NCBI GenBank assembly: GCA_018697195.1
Contig: CM031879.1
Span: forward strand, 38,436,907 to 38,500,906
Length of the DNA stretch: 64,000 nt
Reading direction: 5' to 3'
Origin: Certhia americana
Lineage: Eukaryota > Chordata > Aves > Passeriformes > Certhiidae
Part shown: piece after piece, positions 25,596 to 40,500 of the stretch
How the letters are laid out: each line of letters starts with the position of its first letter
Position numbering within the stretch: position 1 is the stretch's first letter
Translations under genes and position numbers: made by a program
Notes under the pieces: model-generated
The model's database searches: none
Seen by the model: the letters and a program-made list of their open reading frames with translations, nothing else
What the model was told of the DNA's origin: nothing

Positions 25596-28500
25596 TCTGC
25601 TTTCTCCTGTTTATTCTCACTTTGCATGAAGATGATTTTCTAATTATTGAGAAACCAAACCCAGGAATTTTACTGGTATTGAGAAAATGTGAGTAGACTC
25701 TCTTAAGTCCCTAAAGAAAATTTTTAGGCCCTAAATAATAATAAGCAGAAACTAAGCTGCTGTGGCTTCCAGGGATTATTTTCTGTAACAATTAATTTTT
25801 AAAAAATAATAAAAATCTTTATTTCCTGGAAAACAGGTCCTTGTTTTAACTAAGCACAAAATTAACATTACCTGGTCAACAAAATAAAAATGAAAATTGA
25901 TCAGGTGTAACATCCTGCAATATAATTTTATTCAACCAGTGAACTAACTTGTTGAATAAAGAAAAAATATACTGTATTGTTACTAAATAGTTTTATCAGT
26001 TTTGTGTTCTTGTGTACCAAATCTTGTATTAACTTTGGGTGACTTTTTCTAATCACTAAGCGTGCCAAACAATTTATGAAAACCCATACATGCACACATG
26101 TATACGCACTGTCAACACTATAATTGCTCAAGTCAAATTTAATTTCATTGAATTATTTTAGCACCTGCCTATCAACTGTTTCCTTCTGAAAGCCCTGGTA
26201 TTTCCTCCTGTTATGTTCCATGAGGAAAAAACAAAGCTATAAAGCAGCTTCTTTCCATGCATCTCACTGACTTATTTTTGTGAAGCTCTGGCAAACAAAT
26301 TCCATTTCAAGCTTTCTAACATTTCTTCAATCTTATCCAAAGCAGAAACCTTTTTATGAGCGACAGTGTTGCAAAAATTTTAGTGAGAGATTTGTACTTG
26401 TCTAAAAGAAAAAATCCCTCCCAGCCTGAGATTGCAATGTCCATATTTTTGCCCTTCTCCAAATCTTCACATATATTAATAATTTATGATCTTATCAAAA
26501 TTTTAAGTGATTTGATAGCCTATCTCTTTTCCAGAAGCTTGATGCTTTTAAGTAACTAAAACTGAAACTTGGTGTGTGTGTGTATTCTGGGATTTTAGAC
26601 CAAAAAAGTAGAAGGACCTGAATAAAGAAATTGAAAAAAGGACCAAAAATAGTCACAGGATAAGGCCATTTTCACAGCCGTTCTGTCTTCTGCTGGTTCT
26701 GGACTAGGAATTAATCTATTTCTTCTAACTGTCTACTGTTAGACAACAGTTCATCCCTAGAGCGTTGGTTTGACACAGGGGACTAAATTCAGGTTTGTAT
26801 AAATAATAATCCTCTCTGGCCCCTTGACCCAGTGATGGCCCACGAAGTTGGTAAAAACACTTATAAATTCCTATCTTCCAAAGTCCATTTTGTCCAGGTA
26901 GTAAGTTACAGTAATTGGAAATAACACAGTTTTATACTGTTGGCTTCCAAGTAGAAACAACTATGTTGCAAAATGCTTATTAATGATTTATTCTTTTAAA
27001 TTTTTATATATATATTATATAGTTTGTATTTAAGAAAAAGGTGCCATTAGTTTGTAACAGGGAAAGAAACATAAAAGGAAATAAAGGCTTAACTTAAGAA
27101 TCAGGACAGTGATAAATGGGCTGTTTGTTACCTGATCCCACATGAAGGAAAAATTTGAACTCATTTAGTTAAAGACATGTCTGTATAGACATAATTACCA
27201 CTTCTGACAGAGTTCTTAAAGCTCTGTTTTCTTAGCTAAAACATCAGTAGATCAGGTTCTAAGACTTTTGTCCTAATGAACCAAAACTGAAAAACAACCC
27301 AGGACTTCCTGTTAAATCTAAGTCATGAAATTCACATTTCATCTATATTTCCATTTCAGTGAAACAACCTACTGTTTCTCTAGAATTATTCCTTTTCATA
27401 AACAGTCACACCTACTTAGCTTTTTCTTCATGAACTTAACCCACCAAACCCACACCTCTATGTCTGGTAGTCTGAGGCAGAGACATATTTTAAAGGTATT
27501 TAGACAGCAAAATTGAACTGAATTAGAACTACTGAATAAGTGGAAGGTCTCCCTGATCACTGTCACACTTTTAGCACTCCTCATCACTGAGTTAATGCAT
27601 TTTATGTCCCAGCCAGGCCAGGTCAGCTGTGTCAGCTCAGCTGTCAGTATGCAAATTGTTGAGCAGGGTAAGATGATAACATTTAGTCATGAGTCCAGAA
27701 ACTTACTATAAAAATCTGAGTGAAAAACTACTTTTACAAAAGGAAAAATAAACACAGACTATGAGTTTGAAAATCTTAAATCCAAACCAGATTTTCCTGA
27801 CATAAAGGTTAGTGAATGTCAGCGTGACAACCAGATATGTGTGGGCTTTTTTGTATGCCATGTCCCATCCATATTTACACGTTCTTTTTAAAATTTAAGT
27901 GGAGAAGGTATGTGTACTTTTCATCAGTATTGCTTATTTCACCTCAAGCTCCCACAAGTATTTGTATTTACTAAATAGTTTGAGAATAATAATAAACTTT
28001 GCCACAATATTTGAGGCTCTGTTGTGAAGATTGAGTTCTAGAAAATGAAACTCGGCAGTAAATCCACATTCTGATATCTCCTCTTTGAGTCTGAACTTGT
28101 TATTCAGCAGATTTATGTTGCTGCCAGTGATTTAAAGCCAGGTGCTACAGCATATTAGAATACTGACGCTTTATGGAATAAATGCAAATCGAACGTGAAA
28201 GCATAGCTGGCACCTCTGAGTATAAAACATTATGTTGCTGTTAAACTGGCTATAGATACTAGAACAAAACATGTTTGACAGTGAAAAAATCCTTAGGCAA
28301 TGGAGCTGGCACCATTTCAAAGGGAGAATAAAACCATCTTTCTGTTCCACATGGTTATTGATCACTGAGGCAAAATTTCTGTAAACAAAATGCATTGACT
28401 TTGTCGACCTCTCCCACTCTGTTTTTTCCAACCAGGCTCATGTAGTTTGTCACTTGAAAGCTACGTAAGGCTTCAAAGGAAATGTTGCACTGGAAAAGAG

Positions 28501-30020
28501 ACTTGGGAAGCAGTATTAGAAAAAGTCCAACCCCCCACCCCCAAAGTGTTCATTTTCAAAAGCAGTAAGATATATACTGCATGGCTTTTCACTCAAGTTT
28601 TGATGATTGAGCTGTTTTGTTACATTTTATATTTAGATAGGATTATATGTGGGGTACCCTTGAACAAAGAAGTAACTTTTGACTTTATTCTGGTTTAATG
28701 GCATGGCTTTGCTGTCTCAAGAAGGTAGTGAATCTTATCGGCTACGTGGTGCCTTATTATAAATACCACTGTTTAAAAAACCTATTTAAGTATCATTTTA
28801 TTAGATTTCTTGTTTTGGTAGGGTGTTTAGAGTCAGGACTGGTCATTAATATATATCCAGTTTGCACTTGAATATGGTGCATAAAGAGTGAATTAATACA
28901 TTTTAGGAAGGGAATAACTGGAGAAGGAGAAAGATGGAGAGGGGGCAGGTGGGCAGAGAGGCTGAGTGAGACAGAGACAGAAATCACTGTCAAGGACTAG
29001 AACCAGCAGGGTTCCAAGTCCAGAGAACTTACTGAGCTTCTCTTCTAAAATGGATAAAATAGAAGGAAACAAAGTCCCTGGAAGGCAAATCCCTAAACTT
29101 AGGATGTGGATTTAAGATGTTTATTTTAAAATGTTCAAATTTTTAACAGGCCTCTGAAAGTCACACAGATTTAAACCATGTTACATCATCAGATATACCA
29201 CTGGAATTTTTGTGGTTAATTAACAGGTGATATTACCAGAGGGGAAGTTTTAGAGGTATTTTTTCATCCTAAGCAAAACAGAAATGTTGACATAAAGTAT
29301 CTTTTATATTCTTTTTGCCAGATACTTTAAAAAATGTTGTTGGTATATGTTATTAAAAATAATTTAAAGTACATTCATAATTTATTTTCTTTAAACAAAT
29401 AAAAATAATATAATAGTTCTAAAGATGAATGACAAAGCAGAAGTTTAATTCTCTCTATTTCCTAGTTTTAATGTATTTACATTTACTGAAGAAAAATTTC
29501 AATTTCCTATAGCTCACTAGCTACTGTTCCATCCATACTTTTCAAACTATAAACCAGTCTGTTTTCCACATCATTCATGAACACTATTGTAAAAAAGCTT
29601 ACAGGTTAAATTAATCATTAAGAAAAGAAAGCAGCTTAAGTAAACAGTTAAATAACAATTGCCAAATATTCATCTGAAATATTTTTTCATCATTTTAAGT
29701 TATATATATTAGTCTTTTGGCCATATGCACCAAAATTTCTAACATTATGTGAGTTAAAAATTTTAGGGAGCACTTCTTTCCTCATCTGTTATTTATTCCT
29801 CTGATTTTGTATTAGGCAAAGAATACACAAAGCTTCTGGCTAATTTTCTCCTTTTCTTTTTTTTTTTGACAAGTTTTATACCAAAATCAACGTGAGGTTT
29901 TCTCAGGGAAGGAATTCATTTTAAGGCTGAGCAGATGACTTAAATGGCCTCAGCTTTCAGTTGTTTCAAAGTACTATTTGACAAAAAACTGAGTTTGACT
30001 GGCTTCAAAATCACCTTCCT
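25596..30020. other. Non-coding unique sequence
   Basis: AT-rich sequence with no recognised gene or transposon. Minor simple features: a short TG run near 26572-26583, a TATATATA block near 27005-27020, a C-rich stretch near 28530-28545 and a purine-rich stretch at about 28910-28985 whose complement gives a Ser/Leu/Pro-rich chance frame. Confidence 0.55.
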
Positions 30021-30060
30021 TTCTTTTTTTTTTTTTTCAATTTTTTTTTCAATTTTTTTC
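30021..30060. repeat. Poly(T) tract with CAA interruptions
   Basis: Three T runs separated by CAA, so the unit CAA plus seven to nine T occurs in tandem. Simple sequence; the minus-strand Lys/Glu-rich frame across it is an artefact. Confidence 0.85.
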
Positions 30061-33000
30061 AAGTTAATTTGATCTGACAATTCCATCACATATATGTAGT
30101 TGCTTGGGAAGCTTTTCCCATTGTCATGCTTTAGCACAATGAGAAATCACTACCAGCTGATGCATGTTTACTAAAACTGACCCAGTATTAGTAAATGCTT
30201 GCTCTATACCAGCATACAAATGGTCATAACCAGCACCAAGAAACATTTTTGTTAATCAGCTCTTGAGGAATTTAGTGGGCAGGAAAAAAAAACCTTGCAA
30301 ATTAAATAATATTATCTTCTTTCTATTACTTCTTTCTTTTTGGATAAAGCTGAGGGCTTTATACCATAGGCATGGTAGCAGTGGATAAAACTTATACGAT
30401 TTCCTGCACTACTTTTTCAGAATAAATCAAGATTTGGAGATCAGGTGGGCAGTATGACATATTTGGGAAGTGTTGGAGTGGAATATGTAACGGGTTCCAT
30501 TAGATTAACAGGCTGTCTTTTTCTTTCACCTCAATAGCAGTATTTATATCTTTGTTAGCACTGGCTTTTTGTTGATTGAAAGGAAGAAGTCATTCAGAAG
30601 ACTAGACGAATGTAGCTTAGTTTAAATAAATAATTTTCAGATATTAAGACAACAAATCAAGACACTCGAGGAGATGAAAAGGTGGTTCACCAAAGGCTGA
30701 TTGTATTTGACACAACTAGTACTTTTTTGGTAATCCATTTTGTAAGCAAAAAGGAATTGTCTTATATTTTCCAGTGATGATTTCACTTGAATATCTTGTT
30801 GGTAAACTGGGCTTCAAAAGAAATGTATGGAAGAGGATGAACAAGGCAATGGGGGGAAGACATTGAAAAATAAGCAGCCTGTATGCATACACTATTTTGG
30901 AAAGCTTTGCAAGGGCGGGTCTTGGGACTGACGATTCAAAATTTTTAAAAAAGTAGAAAAATTGCAATAAAATAAAAATAAAAGGTATAGTCAGATGCAA
31001 TTCCATAAAGAAGAACTAGATAACCTAATTAATGATAATTTAATCAATACAACATTCCATAAAATACCATGCATGATCATGCATGTGAAGCATACGTGCC
31101 TTTTAATTTATGGAAGGTTTGCTGCAAGCTATCAGCAAAAATAGAGAGAACAGATAATACAAGGAGAGGCATTTCCACTAGAGAAAGTAGTGCAAGATAC
31201 TGGATTCAGTTCAGAGGGGAATGGATTCAGTTCTGCTCCCCCATGGTCTAGAAGAAGTTCAGATTCTCGCAAGTGTAGGAAAAGGCTATTGGCTGATTAC
31301 AGTTTGGAGAGCTAATCTTATGAGAGGAGGCTAGAACGGATTAGCATAACTATGGAAGTGAAACAACAGGTTGGAAAATATCTTTTCACTCTAAAGTGCT
31401 CATAAAGTTGAACACTAGGGAATAAAACTACTATTTTAGCTGAAAACTAATGCTTGGCATGTGAACATAGGTAGGCAAAGTGGTCATGTATAGGTCTAGG
31501 GTGGAAATTAGTATAAAGGTTTTTAACCATTAGAAGAGTGAGGTTTGGACCCGTCTACTACTTTGTAACACTGGGAGCCAAAAATACCTAAACGATTTTA
31601 AGGGGAACCTTAAGAGGACTGTGTCGTGCGATTTACATCAAAAAAAAGAATATATATTTGTTATAATGGGTGGCTCCTTCAGGTTCTTGCTATCAGCAAA
31701 TTGAAACAATCAATCAAATGAAACAAAAAATGAAAAAAAAACCATATTAGTGACAGTATTTATTTGATACATTGGAATCATTTACATTACAGTAGCAGAT
31801 ATTAAAAAATTATAATCTAACTGAACTAAAAAACCCACTTTGAGTAAAAAAGAATATATTCCAAATTTATGGTCAACACTAATGCTACAAATTCTCTAAT
31901 CAGATTAGAGACTGTGGACCCCATCAAATTATATAATTACCTTCCCAGGATTGAGTGTCTTCAAAATCCATTTGTTAAAACATGCTGTGGTATCATAAAC
32001 ACACTTACTTGATTTTATTGTATTTAGGCTAGGTTGTGTACAAGGTGTAGCGGATATTTATCATCTTGGAAGAGTGTGATTAGAGGGGAAGGATGTGAAA
32101 GCAAGATGCATTTCCCTGTTTGTACTAAAACTAGAAGCAGATTGAATTCACTAAATTTCAGTAGGTGACATATAAATCAGAATTTTCCGACAAAACAATA
32201 TATGTTGAGCCTTCTAATAACAATGATTTTATGGTCTTGATCAGTCATAAAACTCCCTCTACAAAACTGTGGTATTAATTAGACACTCAGCAATAATTCA
32301 TTATTGTATTTTCAGAAGGCTATAAACAGGGCAAAAAGCGAAGTCACGTCCAATGTCACCTAACAGCATAACACATTAGCAAGAATGAAAAAATAAATTT
32401 CCGGTATATACTAAGTTAGAAGCAGTCTACATCTCTTTATGCTGACTTGTTTTTACTCATGAAAGAACTCAGAAACAACTAGAAAGATATTATGTTGTTA
32501 TTTATATTATATATAAATGTTTAAATTTGCCTGAGATATCTAGCGTTACAGAGCAAGGTTTTAACGAGGATGCTGTCGGATCACACGAAATAGCTCATCT
32601 TCTCTGAATGAAAATGTATCCTGAATGTGTAGTCAGGGAATGTACTGTATCATCAGAGAAGCCTCCCCAGAAAATTTTGGTAAATAATTTGGTATTAATT
32701 TATTATGAACAATTGGAACTCACTGGCTCCTTGAATAGTCTTAACTATGCTGAAATGATCTGTTGTATGTAGGGGATTATTGGAACACAAATAATTTGGA
32801 GAGTTTCCTTACAATTGCTTGGAAAAATTTCTTTTTGGTCTTCAGCTGTGCTGTTTTATTTTCATTGTAAGTTTTTTAGTTCCCCAACTTAGCCTTTCTT
32901 AAAAAAAGAAAAGTCTATGTGTTCCTAATGCCAGTTGAATTACTTAAGCAAGCAAGTCTGAGCCCAGATGTAAAAATTTAGGGAAAGAAGTTGATAGTCC

Positions 33001-34100
33001 CCAACAGAAAATAGGAATTATAACTGTTTTCTTTTCTATGAGACACTTTCTCTTAGGTCTCAGTTTGGCAGAATACTGGGAACTAAAAGAAGGCGTTATT
33101 TCAAGGAAAGAAATAGTTCTAGTTTTCTTCAATGGGACTACTTCTGTACTAAGGAATCACATGGGTTTAAATATCTTACTGGATCAGCCTTTTAGGTTTT
33201 GGAATTTTCACTGGCTGGATGGGGACTTACTATTGGGTCATTGTTTTTACTACCATGGCAATAAAATTTGAAACCTCTCCGAATAGACGGAGGTGGGGAG
33301 TTCCAGACTAAAAATGGAAATGTGAGATTCAGTTATTGTTCATGCATTTTCCTCGCACTCAAAGCTTAAATCTAGCAAGTAGTTATGAAGGCATTTTCCC
33401 TAGGCACACATTTAGCTGTGTATAAGCATTTATATGGATGGTCCCAAGTCATCATGATTTTAGTGATTAGCTAGTTCTATAAACCAAAAATGAACACTTT
33501 CTACTGAAAAAAAAGTGCATCTGGAAACTCTGGACTCATTTTGGTGATGTGGAATACTTTGCATAGGGTAGTGACTTTCTTAGCACATATTCACATTAGA
33601 CACTCCTTCCAATGGCAGTGGGTGCTGGATTTCCTTTGTCTCTCTCTTATAGCTCAGACACAGACCAAAAGTGCATAAACGAAAACACTACTGATCAACT
33701 GAGCATTTGTTGCTAACTGCACGTACTCCAGCTTGAACTATAACATGCTAGCTGAAACCTCTTTCCCTGAGCCTGTCGTGTTCAGTTGAGGCAGAGTAAA
33801 TCTCGAAGTTGTAATAATACAATTATGGGCAAGAGACCTTTTAAATAGAAATTTGGTACTCTTCTTAAGGGAATTTATGGGTTTTCAAGTTCAAGTAGGA
33901 TATGCAAGGACAAAGTTCTTTCATTTTCTTATCAGAAAGAATGTAATAGATAGATCAGGCACAAAACATCTTATCTGAAAAGCATCTTCAATGGTCTCTT
34001 TTGACAAGACTTTTTAATGGTAGGGTATCCTTTTGGTTTTTTGGTTGTCTCATTCACAGAAGCAGCCCTGCAGGTTAAAATTCCTTAATGTAGCTGGTAT
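30061..34100. other. Non-coding sequence, possibly with degraded LINE remnants
   Basis: No gene recognised. The 31100-31650 stretch has a rhythm (GAGAGGAGGCTAGAACGG-like phrases) that vaguely recalls very old CR1-type sequence, but I cannot align it confidently and do not call it. A short direct repeat (tggattcagttc) occurs at 31201 and 31222. An open frame at 33038-33271 (77 codons, plus) has no motif. Confidence 0.5.
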
Positions 34101-34115
34101 AAAAAAAAAAAAAAA
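34101..34115. repeat. A15 homopolymer tract
   Basis: Fifteen A residues about ten bases upstream of the CR1 3'-end fragment at 34126. Confidence 0.9.
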
Positions 34116-34125
34116 TTAATTGTAT

Positions 34126-34206
34126 GCTGGCTCTGCTTTGAGGAGTGGTTGAACTGAACAATCTCCAGAGATCCCTTCCAACCTCAGAAGTTATCTGAAT
34201 CCATGA
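34126..34206 (+). mobile_element. CR1 LINE, 3'-end fragment
   Basis: The segment reads like the CR1 3' untranslated end: GGTTGAACTGAACAATCTCC, then AGAGATCCCTTCCAACCTCAGA, then a decayed terminal repeat. In CR1 this block (TTGGACTAGATGATCTCC ... CCCTTCCAACC) precedes the ATTCTATGA terminal octamers. The copy is heavily 5'-truncated and moderately diverged, so it is dead. Confidence 0.75.
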
Positions 34207-37200
34207 GTCAAAACTTAAATTTCAGTCACCTTGAAGGTGGGTCTATCAGACACATTCAGGCATTGATTTCTTTACAAAAGATTAAAAGCTGCCCTTGCTG
34301 TCTGATGAGGACCTACAGGACATTTGTGCACTGTGTATTTCTCTTATTGGTTTTTAGTGTGAGTTCACTGAAGACACTGACCATCCAAATCTGCCAGTAG
34401 CAAAACACAGCCTGATGCTAACAATCTCAGCACTCAGGTCAACATGCAACAGTCACAAATAGTAACTGAAAAATACATAATCCATCACATTCAGGGTAAA
34501 GAACCAGATTTAATAGTGTAGTTAGATTTTATAGGCACTTGAAATAGCACTTAGTTAGTAAAACCCAATAAAACAGAGCTTTTACAGTAATACAATATAT
34601 ATGTATATATTACACAGCTAATCATGTCTGAATTTGTTTTTAACAATCGGTTAGTATTTACCGATTGCAGTGTCCAATAGCTGTCTGGTTAAATTCATGA
34701 CTGGAAAACTTAATTTGAGCTGTCATCGTAAGTTTCTCATTCAAAGTGTCTCTTACTCAGCAGCCTAGCAAAAATAAAAAAAAGAAATAAAATGTCCAAT
34801 ATATACAAGAGATATATGGTAAAAAAAATCAAAGTCACTGAGACACATATATTGAATGAGGTTTCTTGGTTTTATTCTAGTGATTAATCTCAGTGAGACA
34901 AGCACAAAATATTTCTTACCATTTGAGCAGGAGCCACAATTCAGAACCTGACAGTTCATTGAATTTGTTTCTGTATCTATGGAAAAGACAGAAATGGCAT
35001 TGCAGAGAATGACTGGGTAATGTACTCAAACAAAACATCAGGAGTGTAGTATCCCTTCCTATGAGATCACTTTGCCAAAAAGTTTATGATGTTTGAATAG
35101 TGTACGGTATTGGGGAGGGAAAGGAGACATAAAATTTCCACATAAAGGTTTCTCTAATGGGCTGTCAGCGACATGAAACTCAAATGTATGTCTGCAATTG
35201 TTGCAAGAGTGCAGAGAGTGTTGTCTTGAAGTATTTGCACCTTGTTTTCAGTGGGAAAAATTACTAGTTAGTAATTGCTAGTACAACTGGTTTGCTGTGT
35301 GATGTCCAAAATCTGGAACATTCTGCACTCTGTGCAAAGTGAGGAGCAGAAGGCTCCTACAGTCTCCTGAATGAAATTGAGACCTTCACATCATTTAGGT
35401 GGTGAACACAGATTGTAATCTAGCCCAATTGCATTAAGTGGCTAATATTAATGATGTTTGGCTTTGTCATAGACATAGAATCCAAACATTTAATGAAGTA
35501 CTTAAAATATGGAGAGTTTGGGCTCTAATTTAGGTTGTACTTTTGGCTGCAAGGTAAATGTAGCAGTTTAGATACCATTCAGGAATGTTTCAGTTGCAGT
35601 AAGTCTGGTGAGCTGAGACATAAGTGATCTTGACTGGCTATTTATCTTGGTTCTTTCACAGCGTATGATGTTTCCAGTGTATAAAAACCTTTTCACTGTG
35701 AGACTATTGCTCAATTATTAGAGCTCTAGTGGAGTGACACAGCCACTTTATGAATGAAAAGAAACACACAACCTGACTGCCCAAATACATGTCCAAATGT
35801 ACATCCAGTCACCCAAATTCTGAGCTTCTATATACCTATGTATTTATAGAAAATGTGTTTTATGTCATGTTGTATTGAATCCAATTGTTCCATTAAAACT
35901 TTGAACAAAAAATAGTTGTTAAAATAAGCTCTTTTCAATGTTTTTGCACATCATTATAAATGCAATAGCTAATAGAATTTTCTCATTGCAAGGGACATGA
36001 TTAATATCCTGCAAGATTAGAAGAACCTGCCTGGTTCTTTCTGTTTTATTTTTTACATCTCTCTGTAGGCTCAGCAGCCTTTAACGAGTTCAATTAAACA
36101 TCTTTGTTTTCAATTTAAAATATATTTACTTATAGTTTAATGCTCCATCTGGAAGCCCTATGTTTCTGGAAGAACTTGTTTTGGACATTTAAATACTCAA
36201 AAAGAAATAAGCTGGCAGAAAACCTGTGAAGTTAAACTGTATTTTGAAAACAGAATTCAGTTCTATAATCAGATTTGTCATTATAATGCATTTATATCTG
36301 AACCAGCATTGTTCCAGAGATCTCTTTTGCACAACAAATTGCAGCAGTTTGTGTGTTCATCAGACACTGAGTAGCATAAATCTTTTTTCAAGTATTTAAA
36401 ATCTTTTCTGTATACTAAGATGTCCTAGCATGTCATACATGAAGATAAGGTAAGGCCAAAATCCTACTTCAATGCTTAACAGCCTTAGGTAGAGCAATCC
36501 AGGACATGCTGTAATGTCTGTCTGTTCCTAAAACCACCTATAATAAGAGGCTAAATCCTACCTATGGGCTTATCTGCTAGTATATATATATGATATATAC
36601 AGTAGAATTCAGACCATTGGGCATTCCCTTTAGGCTTACAGTTGACACCACTAAAGCCTTGATATGTAGAAGAAATGCTGCAATTTCTCATTTTAAAGAC
36701 TCTCCATAACTATCTTTAAGTGCCTAATAAAGCTAAATAAAGCTGTGTGAAACTTGTCTCCCACTTCTTCTTTCAGAGAAACTGTGCATTTTTGTCATCA
36801 AAACAAGATGCTACTGGCCATTTCTCTGCTCTAGACTGGAAGTTAATTCTCCTGGAGCAATTGTGAACCAACTAAGTAACACAAATGGTATAGCTATTAT
36901 ATATAATGGATGGCTGACTGCCAGTCTTAATAATCTTTTTGTTACTAACTGAAGCACTAACTGAAGTAATTTATATTATATTCTACTTTTTGCAGAAACT
37001 GCACTTAGGTAGTTCTCAAAAGATATTTCCCAATCAAGAAATAATTTTCTGAATATTAATAATGTAAAAAAACCCTGCAGAACACTAGACAAGTTTTATG
37101 GAAGGTTTAATAACCACTTTAAAATATAATCTTTAGTTAATTTTTTTAAGTATAGGCCTGCCAATCAAGACACAAAATGTGCATGGCTGCTAGCAAATCC

Positions 37201-37475
37201 ACTGTAAGAATTTTAAGTATTTATTTGCACAATTTGAAAGGAAATCTGTGCTGATACTGTGAAAGGTAGAGAAAATTGTAGACAAATAATTTGAAGTTCC
37301 CTATTTGAAAAATGATTTGAAAGTCAATATCTATTTTCATTACCTCAGAGCAATGAGGAAAGGAAACACAAGAAAAATGCAAGAAGTTTGATTCAGTAGA
37401 TACTTCACCTACCATGCATCCCTTTGTGGCTGTCAGTGTGGGTGAGTTGTTGGCGTAGCACTGCGTAGTTCCACC
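34207..37475. other. Non-coding unique sequence
   Basis: AT-rich with no recognised gene or transposon. Short TATATA blocks occur near 34595-34612 and 36580-36600 (the latter a near-palindrome around TATATGATATA). Open frames are short and featureless. A small duplication of actaactgaag lies near 36945-36968. Confidence 0.6.
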
Positions 37476-37569
37476 AAAGATGGTTGGGTTTTTTCAGGAG
37501 TTGAACTTTGATGATTCTTATGAATCCCTTCCAACTTAGGATATTGTGTGACCTGCAATTCTATGATTT
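37476..37569 (+). mobile_element. CR1 LINE, 3'-end fragment
   Basis: Contains GTTGAACTTTGATGATTCTT, then ATGAATCCCTTCCAACTTAGG and ATTCTATGAT, the ordered landmarks of the CR1 3' end including one terminal octamer. About 94 bases remain; it is 5'-truncated and diverged. A 101-codon frame opening inside it (37508) is not a gene. Confidence 0.75.
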
Positions 37570-40500
37570 ACCCATAGGGATTTTATTTAGTGGATCCTGT
37601 AATGTATTTATAATTGATTCATCCTTGACTCCATTTATTTTCTTAGAGAAGGCTTTTGAATGTCAGCAACATTTGCCTGAAATCTGGAAAATCTTGGCTT
37701 TCAGACAGCCCCAGAAAGTTATTGGCAGAAACCATCTCTGTGGACAACTCTTAGAAGCACACTGTATTCTTCTAGGAGTTAAAGAAAATGTATGTAAGAA
37801 AATATTTACCTGATATACATACCTAGACTATATTAATATGAATTTTTAACAGCTGGGATTTTTCACCATTAAAACCTGCAATGGAAAAAAATCCCAAACA
37901 CTTGTATATAAATACAACACACTTTTATATGAATAACTCAAAAGTATAGTTTAAGTGATTTAAAAAATGAGATTATCACTTTCCCCAAAATGAACATATA
38001 AAGTAATCCTTTGTTGTTTATAAGCATTATTAAATACAATGGTATCCTCTACAATGGCATCTCAAACTTCAACGTTGAGAAGCACTAAATTATTCGATCA
38101 GGGAGTTATGTTTTGTCACTAGGGAATTAGATGACACAAAAGTCCTTACTGGATTAAGATAACAGAAAATTGTCTGTCCATGGAGCCATTATGTTTTGAT
38201 GTTAATTTCATTTATATGGTAGATCAGGCCTTGAAATTACATAATTTCAGATTTCAGAATGGTTACTGCTGTATGACAGTTCACCCTATTCCTTCCTTCT
38301 TACATAGAAATGAGCTTTAAAATAGCCCAACATTACAATTTTTACATAATTGACATAATCTCAAAAGGAGTTCAAGAAAAGGGACCAGATTTAGACACAG
38401 AATCCAAAAGTTACTAACTGTCCTTTATTACTCAATAAGTATAGACTTCTAACTTGAAAATACTGACATCTCTGCTTTTTAAATACAGTGATAGCACATA
38501 TGGGGTTTTTAAATTATTTTCTTTCTTGAAGATAAGCTAAATTATCAATTAAGGGATATTTAAATAATTTTCAGAATTAAATTTGAATTAAGTTTACTAC
38601 AGACTTATTTTTAGTCTAAAGAAATCCTCAGTCATCTTGGTAGATCAGGCAATTTGTAAAAAATACAAATTATGTACACTGGTCAGCAAAACAGATTTAA
38701 TGTGTTAAACTTTTGTAGTCCACACACATATGGAGTTTAATATAAAGTTGAGTTTATGGCACATTTGGTACTATCATGAGTGAGTTGTAGGCAGCTCACA
38801 AATAATCTGCAATGATTCTTTTTGTTCTTCATTAGTTAGTAACAAACTTCAACAAGCATTAGAGCCCTTTATAAAATGTGATAATTTTGTTTTAGAATTT
38901 CACCTTGAAAGAACATTTTAGCTTGATTCAGCAAAGCATTTCTTCAGCTGCCTAAAAGAAAATCATTAAACTGACTGTTTTCTTTCTTCACCTGAACACA
39001 TAAGATATTAATGTTTTTTTTATTTGTTTATAATCGTTTGGAGCAATTATACATCTATACCATAGATAAACAGTTTGATGGTATTTATATCAGATATTCT
39101 TCAAAAATCATTATGTGTCTAAGATAAGCACTTTAACAAAAAATATTGCATTTTAGAATACTCAAACTGATACGTTTGTCAAAACTATGTCAGACCATGC
39201 TGTTTAATTTAAATTATGCATAGATTTTCCTCTCCACTGTTCAGCTCCCTGTAGTTATCAGATTTTTTTTCCATCTCATTTTCTACCCTGCATCTTTAAC
39301 ACAATCATTTTCAGCTGTGCTATTTAACAGCATATGAATGCTTATGTCAGAAAATACACCATTAACTTAATGCACACACACACATTTCCTCAAAAATAAA
39401 ACAATTTTTTTCACTTGTTGTTAGCCATATTATACCAAATAGTTTTTGATGATATTGATTTTTATGTATTTTCCCTGAAGTTAGCTGATTTTATTATTTG
39501 AGCACTATTTATTTTTCTCTTGCAAAAAATATCTAATTACCGTATTTCCAAGACAATAAGAGTTTTATAATTACTCTTGAAAATGGCATGTCATTATTAC
39601 CTTGTATTGCACTAACCAACAAGATACTACAGAGGATTCTTTGTGTATGTTTCCTCACCTTATTTACCACAATAAGTTGAGTATTAGAACAATAAAGTAG
39701 TAACATTTCTGAGATTCCTTTGAGGTTTTAAATTGTTAGTGCTATAGAAACAGTGCTGTGAACTGATGCCAATATATGTTCCTGGAAAAATTTATAATAA
39801 TATTACAGCTTCAGCAGAAATGGTAATGGTATGAACAAGGCAAAGGGAATACCAGAAATGCAGCAGATGCAATAGATTTTATGCCTTGGAGAATACTCCA
39901 CTTATGTATTTTAGGTCCTGTCAATGTAAATCAAAAGGAGCTGATGTTGTCAGTAAAATATATCACAGTCAAAATAATATGCAGTGACAGCAGTCTCCCC
40001 ATGCTGATGGAACAGATCATGATTTTTGAAATGAAGAAGACATCCGTAGCACAGCTGAGGTGTTATCAACCAGGGGAAAATAATCTGATTTAAACATCTG
40101 AATCATTGTGAGCTGCGATCAAATTTATGCTGGAAGTTCATATGACTGATAGGGCCATATCAACTTTATTTTAAGCTGATAGGGCTGCTTTACGTTGAGT
40201 TGACTAGGGTGTTTGAACTTGATCTATGCTTTATTCCTGCCCTAAATGTTTGCAGCTTTCATTATTTCTCAGGCTTGTAAATCTGGAAGCTGAGCAGTTT
40301 TTCAGAAACTAGAATAAATACCCACCAAAGGCAAGCATACAAACCTTGATTTGGAATATATTCAGAATTTAGAATGCCTGTGATGCATGGGCCTGAAAAA
40401 AACCTCTTCTTGTTTTTATGAATTCAGATCTGCAAATTCTTTAATTAAAGACTTAAAGAAAATATTTAATTAATTAATTAAAGTTATTTTACCAATTTTG

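Noticed and set aside
31100..31650. Stretch considered as very old CR1
   Set aside because: Only loose phrases recall CR1; no ordered landmarks or 3' terminal repeats could be aligned.
40465..40485. AATTAATT palindromic repeat
   Set aside because: Short, AT-only and expected in this composition.
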